Shown: positions 1 through 13,874, counted from the first letter of the stretch. The stretch: DNA of 64,000 nt from Opisthocomus hoazin (GCF_030867145.1 NC_134429.1:19143115-19207114), one strand, 5' to 3'. Numbers and translations: made by a program. The notes: generated by a model not told the origin, from the letters alone.

Positions 1-2728
1 ATTACAACTGCAAGGCAGAGCAGTAAATTAAACAGTAACCTAAGTTCAGAAGGAAATACACCATTCCTGCACCCTTCTTCTCCCTCACCTTCGGAGAAGC
101 AAAGCTGAAAGCAGGCTGGTAGCTCAGCACAGGTGCACGGAACACATAACCGCTTCATTTCGTAACACAGCTTGATATGGCTCCACAGCCCCGACCCAAC
201 TCCATTCCAGTCCTTAGCAACTCTATCTTTCCTGGTTGGAAACAATTCAACACATCCACTGTTTCTGAACACAATTATTTAATGTATTATTTTAGGATCC
301 AGGAAAGGCTGTGCCTTAATTACAACAACATGTGCAGCATTGCAAAGTCAGTTCCTGATCACTGGCTTCTCAAGGAGGCTCCGCTTCTCCAGGAAAACAT
401 TTGCTTTTCTAACACAAGAAGTGCTTTTCACTGCACACTGGGATTTACAAACGGCCCTGCCAAGCGGCAGTCACCATGCCAAATCACAGCTCCGCACAGC
501 CATGGAGCAGCAACGCGAAGAACAGAAGACCAGAACTGTAGAACACTACATTAAAACCGAAATGTTGCTGTAGTTTAAGCCTAAGTACCACTTACAGAAC
601 ACACAGAAAAGAATTTCCTTGGAGGATATTTCCAGGCTCATACGGTAGAAATTAGACACACAATTTTGTTATGGTTAGTGGCAACTGCATCTATAATTAC
701 CTATTTGCAACAACAATTAAAAAAGGTGAGTTTGAAGACAAGATGATGAAAAAAAGCCTATATTTACTATTACCACCTGCTAAGACAGCCAAGATTCATG
801 TAAGTTTTCTTCAAATTCCCTATTTTTCACAAGTATTTAGGATTCAGAGAGGGACAAAAATGTGGCTGACAAACAAAACAAAAGCAAACAGAAATGCGAC
901 TGACAGCTCGTTGCCTTGCAGGAGTTGCTGTCTGTAGAGTAACTTCCAGCTGTCTCCAGACAACGGATTGCCATCCTGATGCATTCAGTAGTTATAGATG
1001 AGACCACTGTTTAAATGGGAGACAGAATTTATAGGTCCTAATCCTCATCACCCGCTTGCCCTTCATCTTCCATCATCTCCATTTCCAAGACACTGCAAGA
1101 AGAACAGATAATTTTAACCCCAGTTTTGAAACTAATGAGAGAACCCACTGCAGGGTTCAGGTTACTAACTCTGTTATCTGGTCAAAGATCAAGAACAGCC
1201 CAAACACCTTAGAGATCTTCCTAGTACATTCACCCTGCCTCAGCACAGTTTACGTTTCCTAGTAGTAAGTTTCCATTTCCTAGTAGTAAGTTTCTGCAGC
1301 AGTGGGAAGGAATGCATAGCTGTCTCGACAAACCCAACATCCTCCATTAAGGCTGCACCACAAAAACATAAGAGCTTGAATTTATCTGACAACTGCAGGG
1401 TACGTGTCCCTGTCACTTGAGGGTGAAAGAGAAAAATTTATGAATAGACAAGCTGAAAGACTTTATTTTGAAAACAAACACTTTGTGTAGTTGTTTCCCA
1501 AAGAAATGTTTTCACAATCCAGAAAAACAAGAAGTCCATACACCAACACTCCTACAGTAGCACACCAATGCTAAAAACCGTCCACTTAAGAAATACATGT
1601 CAACAAACAATACCCACACTCCACCATGGATAAAAACACAATTAACATCAAAGGCTTCAGACTCACGGTTCAGAGGCTACACAATATGCGAAAGGATGCT
1701 TGGGATGCTCTATCTCGCCAAACACAGAACTCGCACCTCAACCACGGCGGTATTTTAGAGTCAGGGCCATATTAGTTTCCCACAAACCTGCTCTCTTTTT
1801 TACCGGCGAGGCATTTAAATATGTAAAATTGTCTCGCCAGCGACAGCTGCGAGTACAAAGAGCAGCGATTTGCTACAAAGGGATTAATACATTTCGAAAG
1901 TTCCCATCCGGCCAACTGTCACAGGGATTCGTATGGGTTTATTTCATTATGGCTGTCAGTAAGCCCGGTGGGTGTGCAACCCGCGTCCGCGTGCGGAGAC
2001 TGGAACCATGCCAAAGGCCCCCCAGCTCCAGTCGGAAACCTGGCCGAGGCGACCACAAAGGTGGCTGGAAAGCCGGCCCTGGTCTCCCCCGGCCCCGGTC
2101 TCCCCCGGCGCTCCCAGCCCGCAGCAGCAGAGAGCGGGGCGCGGGCCCGCTGAGGGAGCGCCCGTTTGCCCCCCGACCCCCTGCCAACGGAACGACCCCA
2201 TCCTCTGCGCCTGCACCAAGGCTTCACCTCTCCGGGTCACCGGAGCCGCTCCTCGGCTCCTCGCAAACCCCCGCTCCGGTCACCCACCCCGCGGCCTGGC
2301 CCCGGCCCGGTGACAGCGCGGCGGGCGGGCACCCGGCGCCAGGCCCGGCCCGCAGCGAGGGGCGGCTGGGAAGGAGCCGCAGGCCGAGCGGCCTCCTCCC
2401 CTGGGGAAGGGGGGGTCCGCCGGCTGGCGGGGGTCCCGCCGGCGGGGTGAGGCCGGGCCGCCATGTTCGCGGCTCTCCCTCCCCCGGGGGCCGGCGGCCG
2501 GGGCCTAGCGCCGAGCGGGAGCGCAGCGCTCGGCGGGGCGGGCAGGGCCGCGCCGGGCCCGGCGGCGGGGGCCGGAGCGGAGCCCCCCGGGGCAGGCGGC
2601 GGCGGAGCAGGTGCGTCCCGCCCGGTGCGGCCCACGGAGCCCTCCCTGCCTCCCCCGGGCTGGCAGCGGGAGCAGGGGCGCGGGGAGGGGAGCGGAGGGG
2701 GGGTTCGCGGGGACCCGGAGCCGCTCAC
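1..2728 (-). other. DVL1: DVL1 first intron (part)
   Basis: This stretch lies immediately downstream, on the minus strand, of the splice donor that ends DVL1 coding exon 1, so it should be intronic. I found no second DVL1 exon (the rest of the DIX domain) on the minus strand here, so the intron probably continues past the left edge. Positions 1-1900 are AT-rich and unremarkable; 1930-2728 are very GC-rich and belong to the CpG island. A 19-nt sequence occurs twice at 1255-1273 and 1276-1294. The open frames in the GC-rich part look like compositional artefacts. Confidence 0.7.
1255..1294. repeat. Two-copy 21-bp tandem duplication
   Basis: The 19-nt sequence TTTCCTAGTAGTAAGTTTC is present at 1255-1273 and again at 1276-1294, a period of 21 bp. 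It is a small local duplication in the presumed DVL1 intron with no evident function. Confidence 0.85.
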
Positions 2729-2898
2729 CCGAAATCCTGGTCCATGGACTTGAAGAAGAACTTGTAGCTGTGCACGGGCCGGTTGCTGAGGACATTTTTG
2801 AAATCGGCCAGGGTGACTTTCTCGGGCGGGACGGGCAGCTTCACCAGGTAGGGGGTCTCCTCCTCGTCTATGTGGTAGATGATTTTAGTCTCCGCCAT
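2729..2898 (-). CDS. DVL1: Dishevelled segment polarity protein 1, coding exon 1
   Basis: Dishevelled is a cytoplasmic scaffold that relays Wnt signals from Frizzled receptors; its N-terminal DIX domain polymerises head to tail. The exon encodes the first 56 residues, beginning [20 protein letters not shown] and ending at the [11 protein letters not shown] segment, which is the first part of the DIX domain. The [12 protein letters not shown] and [19 protein letters not shown] segments favour DVL1 over DVL2 or DVL3. The ATG at 2898-2896 sits in a strong context (GCC before it, G after). The exon is 170 nt and ends in phase 2 at the donor GTGAGC (2728-2723). The remaining exons (PDZ, DEP and C-terminal regions) are outside the window to the left. 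The neighbour upstream on this strand is MXRA8, as in human. Confidence 0.95.
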
Positions 2899-3310
2899 GG
2901 GAGAGGGGGGGAGCGGAGGGGAGGCGGCCCGGGCCTCCGCCGCCGCTCGGCTCCTCTCACGGCCTCCGGCCCAGAGCCGCCCCCGACAGGAAGGGAGCTC
3001 CCAGCGCCCGGCCGCCGCCGCGCACGGCCTCCTCGCCCGGGATTTCCCTCCCTGCACTGCTCTCTAGCTGCCCGCCCCGGGAACGGCAGCCCGCCGCCGC
3101 CCGCCCCGCCCGCATCCTCCGGCCGCCGCTCGCCGCCCCCCGCCGCGCTCGGCAGCCGGACCCCCCCGCCTCCCCCGGCCCCTTCCCTTCGCCGTCCCCG
3201 GGGCGGCGGGCAGCGGGCAGAGGGGCGGCCGGGCCGCTCCTCCCGCCAGCGCCGCTCTGCCCGCCCGCCCCGCGCCCCCTGCCGGCGCGGCGGCACCACA
3301 GCCGGGCCCC

Positions 3311-3410
3311 GTCAGGTGAGAGCGGGCCCGGTGAGGTGAGGCCCGGCCCAGTGAGATGAAGCCCGGCCCGGTGAGGTGAGGCCGGGCCCCGTGAGGTGAG
3401 GCCAGGCCCC
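3311..3410. repeat. 20-bp GC-rich minisatellite upstream of DVL1
   Basis: Five consecutive 20-bp units start at 3311, 3331, 3351, 3371 and 3391. Each is a GTGAGGTGAG-like decamer followed by a GCCCGGCCC-like decamer, with a few substitutions. The array lies about 400 bp upstream of the DVL1 start codon inside the CpG island, so length variation could affect promoter spacing. Confidence 0.9.
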
Positions 3411-3700
3411 ACACGGCTGCGGAGCGCCAGCACCGTCCGGCTGCTTCGTGCCTCTCCCGGAGAGGCGGCGGGACCGACCTTAGCAACCCGGTCCCGTCCT
3501 CTCCCAGGGAGCGACCGGCAGGAGGGAGGGTGCTACGCACTCGCTCCTTGCCCGAAAAACCACCCCTCACGCTCGGGCTGCTCAGGGGCAGAAACGCTCC
3601 CCCAGCGCGTTCGGGGCTGGCACGATGTGTGGGAGCAGAGGCAGGCGAGCAGCGCTGTGGGTACGGGCATCCCAGCCGCTGGCTTCCCAGTAAACGCTCC

Positions 3701-6700
3701 CGAAGGGTTTTATAAACGCCATACAAATTAGTCTCCTGGCAGCTCTCTCTTTCTTTTCTCCTTCTAGGAATTATCAACCACTTTCCAGGTACAGACCCCT
3801 AGGTATTGTACAAAGGTGGTCAGCACCCCTATTCCCCCAGCAGCAGGAAAAGGGAGGTACGTTACTATACCTATACTCAGTTAGTAAAGCTCCCTATTCT
3901 AACTCACCAGTCTTTACAAGATATAGTGTCTGCAGTGTGCTTATAGGAAAGGTGGGCAGTGCAGAGCGCTGCCTAACATACGTTACTCACCACGTTATAA
4001 AGCAAGCAGACTGCTGTATTTCAGGTATCTCAAGCATTCGGCCTCCACTCCCCCAGCAGAGCGGTGCCCTTCGTGTTTCAGGAGAATTGAGATGGATTCT
4101 GTCTCAGGGACGAGCTCACGGATTCTCTGCAGATCGTGATCTTTTCCGCAGTGGAGTTGGCTTCTCCGCAGTTTATGCTGATGAGAGAGCAGAGACACAT
4201 TCGTGGCTCAGAAGAAACTACTCATAGTAGCCGCTTCAGTGGAAGCCCGGTGGGCACAGAGCCCATGGAGGTGCTTGGCACGGAGCAAGCTTTAGACCTA
4301 TCCGCTCTAGAATGGCAAGAGTCACTGCTCAATGCTGCCAGGTGAGATCGGTATGTTATGGCACACGCAGTCCAGAGAAAAATCTTTAGAGCACCATATT
4401 TTCACGTGCCGTATTTGGGAAGAGTTCACCTTTCTTTCTAGAAATGACAGCCAGAAAATTAAAGATTTCAGAACAGTGTGCTTAGCTCTCAAGGAATCTT
4501 TTATTCATTAAAAAAAACCCACTTCTTCAGGAAAATCCCAAGCTAATGACATTCTCTCTTTTTCCCTTTCAAAGAAAGAGGACGTTCACTTCTCAGAATA
4601 TTCAGCTGCGTTCTGGGAAGGGGTAAATCACAGCCCAGTGACTGAATTACCTGTGGCACTGGAACTGATGTCCTGCACGTGTGTGCAGACACATGCTACG
4701 GCTCTGCAAGCACCTAAGAGTACTCTTGGTATGGAAAGTATGCCATGAACCCATCAATTCTACCACACACACGAATCTCTGAGCAAGAATGGGAAAGGCT
4801 TCCTTTGGCAGGACTGTAGGATAACTCTAGTACAAGCTGTATTTTCTGAGATACTGAGATTTTATGTAGTTTTTGCAGTATGAAACTCAGGCAAAATATT
4901 AACATCCAACCCTTTGGTTTCCAGTTCATACTTAATGACCTCCTGAATTCGTCAGAGACCCAGGTGGTATCCACACAAAGACTAAATCTGCCAAGAGCGC
5001 TGCTCTTGCTCTATTAGCTTTGCTTTTACTTTTGACAACTGGAAATATAATGAGTTGTGTAATTGTCAGATGACTACCTTGGAACAGACATGATAAGACT
5101 GGATCTATGACTCACAAAAAGCTTTCTGTGTCCCCGTAAAGCACAGAAGAGAGGAGATAACCCACTTTCATGTTACAGTCAAACCATAAGCTAATCCAAT
5201 TAAAGAGCAGTCACAGGAATGCAGAATACACCACCTTAGCGAACCACTGGTCCATCAGGGCTGATATCTTACTTCTTGTGGAGTTCAGGCCTTAACACTT
5301 CAGTGGAAAATAAACAGAAGGCATAAAATCTCTTGCTATTAGAGCTGCGCTCTCTGTGATAGAGCAAATAGTCTTGCTGGCCCCTGCAGGGAGCAGAGAG
5401 TGTCCTGAGGCATAAAAGCCGCTCACCCTTTTCTTCATGCATTTAGCAGCGCACTTCATTACCACACACAGGATAAGCAAGCACTTTTAAAAAGCCATCC
5501 TTTGACTCAGAGTGATGGTTGTTGCTTGTCTCAGTGAATTCAAAAAGCTCATCGCACTCTGGGTGCTTAGCAAATAAGTATTTGTTTAAAGAGAGATGAC
5601 AAAAAGAAAACCAAAGCTCTGAGCACTCTTGACACTCACCAAAGCTGTGGCTTGGGACCCACTCAGAGAATACCCACTCATGGGTATTTTTAATCCACCT
5701 GCAAGAATGTACTCACAAAAGAACAAAATCATCTTTTACTTGCAGGATTATTTCTTCTCAAGAGTCAGTTGCTGGCAGTTTTGCCACTCATGTCAGTGAA
5801 ATCCGGTTTGACTATGAGGACTTTCATTTGGATAGTCAACCCTGGGGAACGAAGACTTCTGCTGTCATTTGTTTCAGCAGCACAGCAGGACCAATACGGT
5901 TGGCATCGCTGCAAGCTTCCCACCAGTTTCTGCCAGTGAGCCATGCCACTTGCAGGACTGACCGTACCTACAAGGCGGCCAGTAGCACGGATGCGTCAGG
6001 AACTAAACTGATGACACCCGCTAGCCAGGGAAGATTTCTTCCAAATTGGAATCACAGGAGTGACCTAGAGACACAAAATCTGGGTTGCCAAAGTGTTGAG
6101 TCCCATCAGTGGGACTAATCCATATATTCCTTCGCTTAAGTACTTTCTCCAAAATCACCATTGTTTAAAAATAAAAGGAGAAATGGACTTTTGACTTTTA
6201 TCATTGAAGGGCTGTGTCAGAAGCTGGTGTCTGAATGAACCACACAGGAACTGTTAGCCAACCTGTTCCTCCCCTTCAGAGATCCTGAGTTTCCCCGTGT
6301 AAACACTGAGCACTATGTGAAGACTTTCAGCGCATTCAAAAAGGCAAGTTACACAGCTGCTCCTCATCTGGGGGCAGAGACTCCATCTTATTCTACTGAT
6401 TCACATGGGCAAGATCAGCATCAATAAGAACTAAACATGAAAATGATCCTGAAAGAGAAGCAGAAAGATATAACTGCAACCACACAGTTTGGATGTGCGT
6501 AAAATTTAGATGCTGTAGGCTGGCTCCCAAGCTGGAACGTGTCGGCAGGATGCAATCCAAGTCAGTTTACACTACTTACGGATCCGATATAAAAGATCTG
6601 CAAGATCTTTTTTCTTTTATTCTTCCTCTCTGTGCAGCGGACCTTGGGCACAGTCAGGTCATGGCAGAACTCGGTCCCCAGAGTTTACATGAAAATAAAG

Positions 6701-9700
6701 ACATCAAGCACTAGAGGGAGGCAAAAGACTTCCAGTCCAGCAATCTGCTCCCCGCCTGCTGGGCAAAGCTCCCCAGGGCTTTCACTGCCACTGGATTCAG
6801 ACACAAAGAAACCTGGGGGGAAATGACAGAGGGTATTTTCAGTGACAATTCCAAAAACTCTCTGAACTGAGGAACGTGTGTTACGGAGGGATATTGCCCT
6901 ACAGGTCTGTAGGAATGCGGCACCGTGTACTTCACATGGGAGGGGAAAAGAGAAGAACAGAGAACAACATTCATGTTGGTGCTCCACAGGGACTGCTAAA
7001 AAGAAATTAGAAGAATGGAAAATACTAACCAACGTTGTTAGCAGATGCACATAACTTATGGGATTCACAGGAATGAAGAGTGTCTCCTCCAATTTCAGTC
7101 TCTCTCATCTAACTTGAGTCTATTGATGACTGTTCAGTTACTGCTGCCAAAAGTCTGATGCATCTCAGTGTGACCCCGTAGTGATGGAAGAATTATCACA
7201 CTGCACAAACTGCATTCCTGTCCTTTCAAGGTCTCCCAGCAACAGCAAACGTCAAGTGAAAATCAGATACTCATACAGAATGGCATCAACCTCCCTAGGC
7301 CCTGCCACAGAGATGCTGCTAAGTTCTGTCCTGGAACTCAGCTGTACTTTAAAGCAACAATGAAAACAGTGGAGATGAGTCTGCAACGATGTGAAATGTT
7401 ATTGCAAAAGGCAACAGGTTGAGCTCTTCAAATCACTGAGTGACATCAAGCTGGTTTTGATGAAGTACCTGTGTCTCCATCATGTGTTTGCTGTAGATGG
7501 GTCTTCAGAGGGAAATTTTTATGAGACCCTCTGTTGTCTGGGCAAAAAGCTCCGACTGTGAAGGGAAGGAGGCAAGACCTCCCTTGTTGCTGAACCACAT
7601 ACACAAAATGCTGTGGGTTAGAACATCAGACACCAGCTATGAAAACTCGGCACGCCCACACTTTTTCTGGAGTCTTCGTAGTGCCAGTCGTGGAGAACCA
7701 GTCACTACTGCACACGTACATTTTTGGCAGTCTCAAGCATTTTCAAACACTTTCATGCGATGCAACCTCATCAATGAGTTTAATGGGTTGATCCCAGCTC
7801 CTACGCACCATGTCTCAATCTATTTTCTTTCCTCAGCCATTTTCTGGTTCTCCTACCTCTGCTTAGCAGCTGCAGAACTTTTTGAAAAGGGGAGAGCCAC
7901 ACTTGAAAAATTTCCCTGAAGCCACTGCCTTCAGAGCAGCTGATCAGCAGAGAGCCACATACACGTTTAAAAACCTGACCTCTAGGAAACAGTGAAGGTT
8001 TTTTTTTCCTTAGGAATGTCTGTTCGGATCTTTATCCTACTTCTCTCACGTCCCCGGTGTTTCTTCTTCCCCTCAGAAATTTGTTGTGTTAATGACTAGC
8101 ACATCCCTCTCCACTGGTAAGACTCCTCCTAGACTGGGAGGCAGAAAGGAAATGGGGACAATCTGGACTTCATTTCAGTCAAGTTGAAGACAATGAAAAT
8201 ATTTAATTTCAGGGGTCTGCAAAGCAGGCCCTGTGGTTGCTAAATTAGCTTTTCCTTATTCCCAGCTGCCTTCCTGGAAAATCAGACCCATTGCCTGCAG
8301 AGAAACAGAGAAGTAACAAGATGCCCCAGCAAGAAATAACCAACAATGCCTGGGCTGGAGCCTGCCAGCAGAGACCCAGTGTACCAGCAGAACGGACCAC
8401 GGCCGAAAGCATTCATGGCAGCTGGCACTAGCTAAGGCTATGCAGTAAGACCTCAAGATAATTGCATAATTGCAGCTGCCTTTTTCGCAGGCTCCCCCAT
8501 GGCAGAAAAAAAAGCCACACTGTGTTCAAGAAGGAATCAGGCAATTTGTACATGCATAGTGTCAGGCAAGTACAACCAACCAGGCCTGCAAACACTACAT
8601 TTGTGGTTTTGAAGCCCTTAAAAAAAAACTCCACTCAAGCTCCATATTCCCCCAGCAAAGAACAAATATAGAAATCCAATCCAACATGTGTCACCTCAGT
8701 CCAGCAAAATGGTGGCATCTGTGGCTCCCAGCATCAGTAGTATAATATGAAGACTTTTGGGTTTTATGGCATGGTGCTCTAGTTTGCCTGTGGCATTTAA
8801 GGGGGGAAATAATAAAAAAAAAGGTAAGTTTAAATCTTAGAGAAATGCTGTTGCGTCAGATGTTCCCAGTGGGACTGGCACCAGCTTCAGGATGATCTCA
8901 CTTTGCCCAAAGTATCTTTTTTTCAGTAGTTCTCATTTGGCTTCTCCTGACCGTGAAGAGCCTCACTTATAGGTTATAGCAGCGACTGACCAGAAAGAAA
9001 GTCCCTCAACAGTACCAGAAAGGGCATTTTGGACGAGATCTTTATTGTCCATGGCCCCTGGCTCCACCTGCTCAAGAACTCATCACTCATTCTCAGCAAC
9101 AGCAGAGCCCAGAGAGAAGGAACTACTCCCCATCCACTTCTCATTGTCTTCATCTCCCGACCTTTTTAACCTGTTGGGGTTTTTTTCCCCCTCTGGTTAT
9201 CTGAGAAAGCACACGCAGCCATCACAGGGTGATTCACCCCAGTGAAGAGGTGGTATGAAATGGCAGGACATCGGCTGTAGTATGATTTCCAACCAGGTAA
9301 GAGAGAAGATAATACTTTCACCAGAGCTAGTCAATAATCTTAGTTTGCTAAACACACTACTTTGCCACTTTTTAGTTTCATATCCTGCTTTGATCCCTTA
9401 AATTCTTGCATCTTCACCCTGCACTGTCCATCCAAGCAGCAATACAAGCTGTTTCCATCAGTGTCCCTGGAAGAACTCTGTCACGCCAGCTGGGATACTA
9501 CTCAGGGGGTGGAAGCCCTCCAAGAGCAGAATGTGCAGCAGGAACTTTGCAAGGTGTTAGTTCTGCTAGGAAAAGAGGAATTTGGGCTGGGAGTGAAGCA
9601 TGAAACTGTGCAGTTAACTATTCCAGCAGGGTTTGTTATCTTCCCTTCTGGACCTGCAGCATTATGTACTATGAAGGAGCTGCCAGCCTTCATCTCTGAT

Positions 9701-12700
9701 AGATCGTCTGAACTCCCTCTACAGCCGCAGATCTGTTCATTACACAACACTTCTGGAGAGCTAGAATTTGTCTGTGGGTCCCATGACCAAGTCAAATGAT
9801 GATGTCCCACGTGGAAACCATACTGAGATCACTGGAATAACTTCATGCATCCAGTCTGCTCTTTGTCAGGCACTTCAGGATGCTCCGAGATGAGGCACGC
9901 TGCACGGCTATTGGGAAGAATTAGCTAATGCTGGCTAATAGCTTAGATGGCATCTCCAAAGAGCAAGAAATAAAATCAACCTTAACTTGAAACTCCATTA
10001 CATTCTCCTTTATTTCTGAAATGTTAGGAGAGTTACACAACAATGACAAATGGTAAAAGTTAAGTAACAATAATAATGAAAATTAATTCTGTTACAACAA
10101 AGAAAAAAAACAAGCTTTATGGAACAAGTCCTGCTCTCAGTCTTGAGAGGAAGCAGAGTGTGCACAGAGCTGAAAAGAAGGGGCTCTAGTTCTAGTCTCA
10201 GTTTTAACCCCTTTGAAGATCATTGCCATACACCCTTTCCTTCTTCCACAACAAAGGCTTATAGTCCATACATTACCCTAAAAGAGACTTTCACCTCTCT
10301 GCTCTCATTGAGCTGGAGTACTCACCGAGAAGTAATTGGTATAAAAATATTAGGGGTTATTATTATTTTAACTAACTGAACTTAAAATGCAGGTCTTGGG
10401 AAACCAAGGAGACTACAACGAGGCAAAGCCTGCCAGGAGCCTGCAAAGTGAGAGGTAAAGAAGTCCCTGGAGACGCAGCACTCCGTTTGTACGGGGGAAC
10501 ACGACTTCGAATAACTCGGGCAAAGCACGTTTACCAAAGTGCCACACACATTAAAAAATGGTTTCTCCACGAGGGGCAAGTTACTGTCCCATATTAGGGA
10601 AAGAAATGCTGAGATGAGAGAAAGAAAAGCAACCTGTCTATAATTGCACAGAGTCTGTGGCAGAGTGGGAACAGGAAACAGTGGTCCTGCCCCTGGCCTA
10701 GTGGTTAATTGCACACTGAGCCTCCTCATTTTCTCACGCAAGATCAGCTAGATAGACTTCATGCCAACGCCAAAGGCCGACAGAATACAAAGCGCATATG
10801 TAAAGGACCTAAATGGCTTCTCACCAGTATTTAAGGGCAAACAGCCTTTGATAATTCCTCTGTGTCAACAAATAAACAAGCAAAACTCTTCAGTTTAGCA
10901 TTTTCTTTCTTTTTCCAACAGCTTGAAAATACAGCTGGTTACCCAGCAGTCTCACCTGGCTCTCTTTCAGCCAGGATTTTAACAGACTAAATTACACACT
11001 GGATGTGACAGGCTGCTTTTGAAAGCCACCGTTCTGATCATCAGTCCAATCACACAACACACGCCTCTCCTGAAGAAAAAAGGGCCATAATCTCCACTTG
11101 GTCTAGGGTTATTCTGGCGCGTCTGACCATTACCCAAATTCAACGTAGCGATCAAAGCAAGGAACAGGAACTCATAAAGCTCTTCCTAGTGCTTGTTTCA
11201 GAGAACATATTAATTTTTTTTTTTCCCTTAAGCTGTTCTGCAGCCTAGGAGTCAAATAAAATATTTAAATGCCTCTGGAGTTTATGAGTAACCCCACTTT
11301 GAGCTGGTGTCTGTATGAGCTGTGCTAAGCAATTTGAACTGGCAAGTAAAGATCTCCAACCTTTGACTCACAGACATGAAAGGGAGGGAGAAAGACATTA
11401 ATGACAATTACTTGAGACCGTGCCACCCTGATGGAATAACCAGCGCAGCCGTACGCACCTGCAGGAACGCGGCCTGGGTTTCAATGAGGTCCAGCCAAAG
11501 AAGGGCTGTCTGCTCTGGGGAAGGACAGGCAAACAGGGACCCAGGCCCAACCCCGACCCTCCTCGTCATGGGTCTGCCCAGTCTGAGCACTTTTCTAGGG
11601 GTGAATCTTACGTGAAGATAAAGGCAGTTAATCGCAAATCACAAAAACTGTCCTGAAAGCAGTGGAAGGGCTAAGCAAGCTAAAAGATAAGGATCTGCCC
11701 AGCTGTAGCTTAGGAAGGCTCACCTCCACCTCTACTGTTGTATTCTATTATTAATACTTTTAACATTTGAAGGCATTAAAAATAAAGGTACCAAATATAT
11801 TTATTCTTTAACATAGTCCTCACTACAGAGAGAAGCATTAATACCTCTAAAAATTGACACAGTCCATTGTCCACTCCTACAAACAGCGTGCACTGAAGTA
11901 CTGATGCCCTAGCTCCTGAACAGACCTTTCCTAGCTCCTGACCAGTTCCTTCTGGTACGCAGGAGGCCTTGCTCACCACACTTCTGGCCAAGCTAGGGAG
12001 CTGCGCTCAGCTTCAGTGTCAGTAGCTGCCACTCAGCAACCATCACACCCAGTGCAGGGTACCCCTGAGTTGCTGGGAGTCCTCCTGAGCCCTGGCACGC
12101 AACAGCAGAGACCAGGGGTGTTTGCAGGAGGAGGGAGAGGGGCTCTGAAATGGGGTTCAGATGTCTAAGAACATTGTCATCAGTCAGACAAGCCACCCAG
12201 GTTGGTAGGGGTGGAAAGAAAGGGGTGGGTATGGGACTGGACAATGATTCCTACGCTAAGGAGGCCCACAGCGTTGGCCAGCTCGCAGAACAGCCCTGGG
12301 CCCTTACAGTACCTGTGCTCCCGCAGTGGGCAGCTTCACCCAGCCAAGGCATCTCCTTCTGCTTTGACCAAACTTGTGCCCCTGTTAGATGGCTCTGACA
12401 TGTTCCTGGGTAAGTGGTGAAGGTGGCTAAAACAACAGCCAACATGCGTACCACACAAGGCAGCAGGTCCCATCCCCAACTGTTTGCTGGTAGACTGAGA
12501 CACTTCCCTTGGACCACAGCTACTGCATCACCTGCAAAGACCTCAGAACTCTCCATCCCCAGGATGAAATCCATGCCGAGATACCAGTCGCAAGCAGAGC
12601 ACTGCTTCAGGACTGAATCCGCACCGTCACCCTCACATCCTCCCTCACCCTCACAGCAGTTCCACGCAAGCCCCTCTTCACACTTCCACCCCCCAGAGCA

Positions 12701-13868
12701 TCCCGGAGACCCTGCCCCAGTTCCATTCAGCCACCAAGACCACGCACAATCCCTCCCTCTGCCACTCCCTTCAGACCACCAAAGAGCAGGCTGGCAGTCC
12801 TCATCCTCGGCCGCTTTCACCCTTACACAACAAGAACACAAGCCACTGTCATCACGCTCACAACCGCAGGAAAGACCTTTTCTTCCATACCCCAAGGACC
12901 ACAGGCGTGCCTGGTTTGGGAATGGTGCCGCAGAATATCCCAAGTAGTCACAGGAGCCGTGTAGAACTGTTACTATTCTCCAGCTTTCCTGATGCTTTAC
13001 TTTGCTTGGATTACAACCCTGAATTACTGACTTCCAGTTTTTGGACATCCCCAACCTGACACATACGCAGAACCCCCCTGCAGCCCACAGACCCACTATC
13101 TCAGGCATCCGCTCCGCAAAACAATGCCAGAATCCACAAGAACAGACTGATCTCCCTCCTCAACTCCCCTTCTGAGACCCTGGCCCAGGAAAATTCCTGA
13201 GAGCCTATTTATATTTATATTTAGTGGAGCGTGTTGTTACTCTCCTTCCTCATGGTCTGCTCATGAGAAGCTATTCCTTTTAACAATCTGTCTACCTGTG
13301 CTGTAATCATACCTTCGTTTTGATGTGCACACAAGCTCTGTGTGGCCTGGATCCACCCAAGGACTGCAGGAAAATCACATTCCAGATTCCACACAGGAGT
13401 TTAGCCCTCTCCATAACACTTCTGGTTCTGATCTAACTGAGACTGGTATTACAGCACTGTAACTCCATCAACTTCAGCTGAAAGTGTCTGCTCATGCCAA
13501 ATTTGATTTGGTCTGCACTGAAACAAAAACAGATCAACAAACAAGCTTAGAGTGACAAATACAGAGCTCTTTGGAGCTGATCCCAACCCTGCCCTTGGTC
13601 ATTTGTGTGCCTCCCTTTCCCCCGTAACAGAAGGACACTGACAGTTCCCCATTCATAAGGCGAGGTTTTCACATTGTCATTTGTGAAGGGGTGTACTCTT
13701 TGTACTTCACCTGGAATATGTAAAGTGCTGTGTGACAGTACTGCTCCTCCTGATTTATGGCAGCCTATGAGAGATCACAGCCAGGCTTTGCCATTATTTT
13801 TCTGATGAATACACTATATGGAAAAATGCCTGATATAATGATGGCTCAAGATTAGTGATGCAGGTTGG
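3701..13868. other. Intergenic region between MXRA8 3' end and DVL1 promoter
   Basis: About 10 kb of mixed-composition DNA. I recognise no exon, RNA gene or transposable element in it. The only notable point is a 285-codon open frame on the minus strand at 12251-13108, faced by a 177-codon frame on the plus strand at 12414-12947; neither shows a family motif. Part of 13.1-13.9 kb could be additional MXRA8 3' UTR if a distal poly(A) site is used. Confidence 0.6.
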
Positions 13869-13874
13869 TTTATT
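13869..13874 (-). terminator. MXRA8: Candidate poly(A) signal for MXRA8
   Basis: AATAAA on the minus strand, about 335 nt past the MXRA8 stop codon. It is the nearest canonical hexamer downstream that I found. No transcript evidence is available, and other hexamers exist further on, so the true 3' end is uncertain. Confidence 0.35.

Larger units (their letters stand above)
1930..3700. promoter_or_regulatory. DVL1: CpG island spanning the DVL1 start
   Basis: This segment is very GC-rich and dense in CpG, in sharp contrast to both flanks, and contains the DVL1 start codon at 2896-2898. Such islands usually mark promoters of broadly expressed genes. No TATA box stands out, so dispersed initiation between about 2900 and 3300 on the minus strand is likely. 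The limits were judged by eye and the transcription start cannot be placed precisely. Confidence 0.8.

Noticed and set aside
2461-3339. Several long open frames on both strands in the DVL1 CpG island
   Set aside because: They are proline, glycine, alanine and arginine-rich and result from GC-rich, stop-poor DNA.
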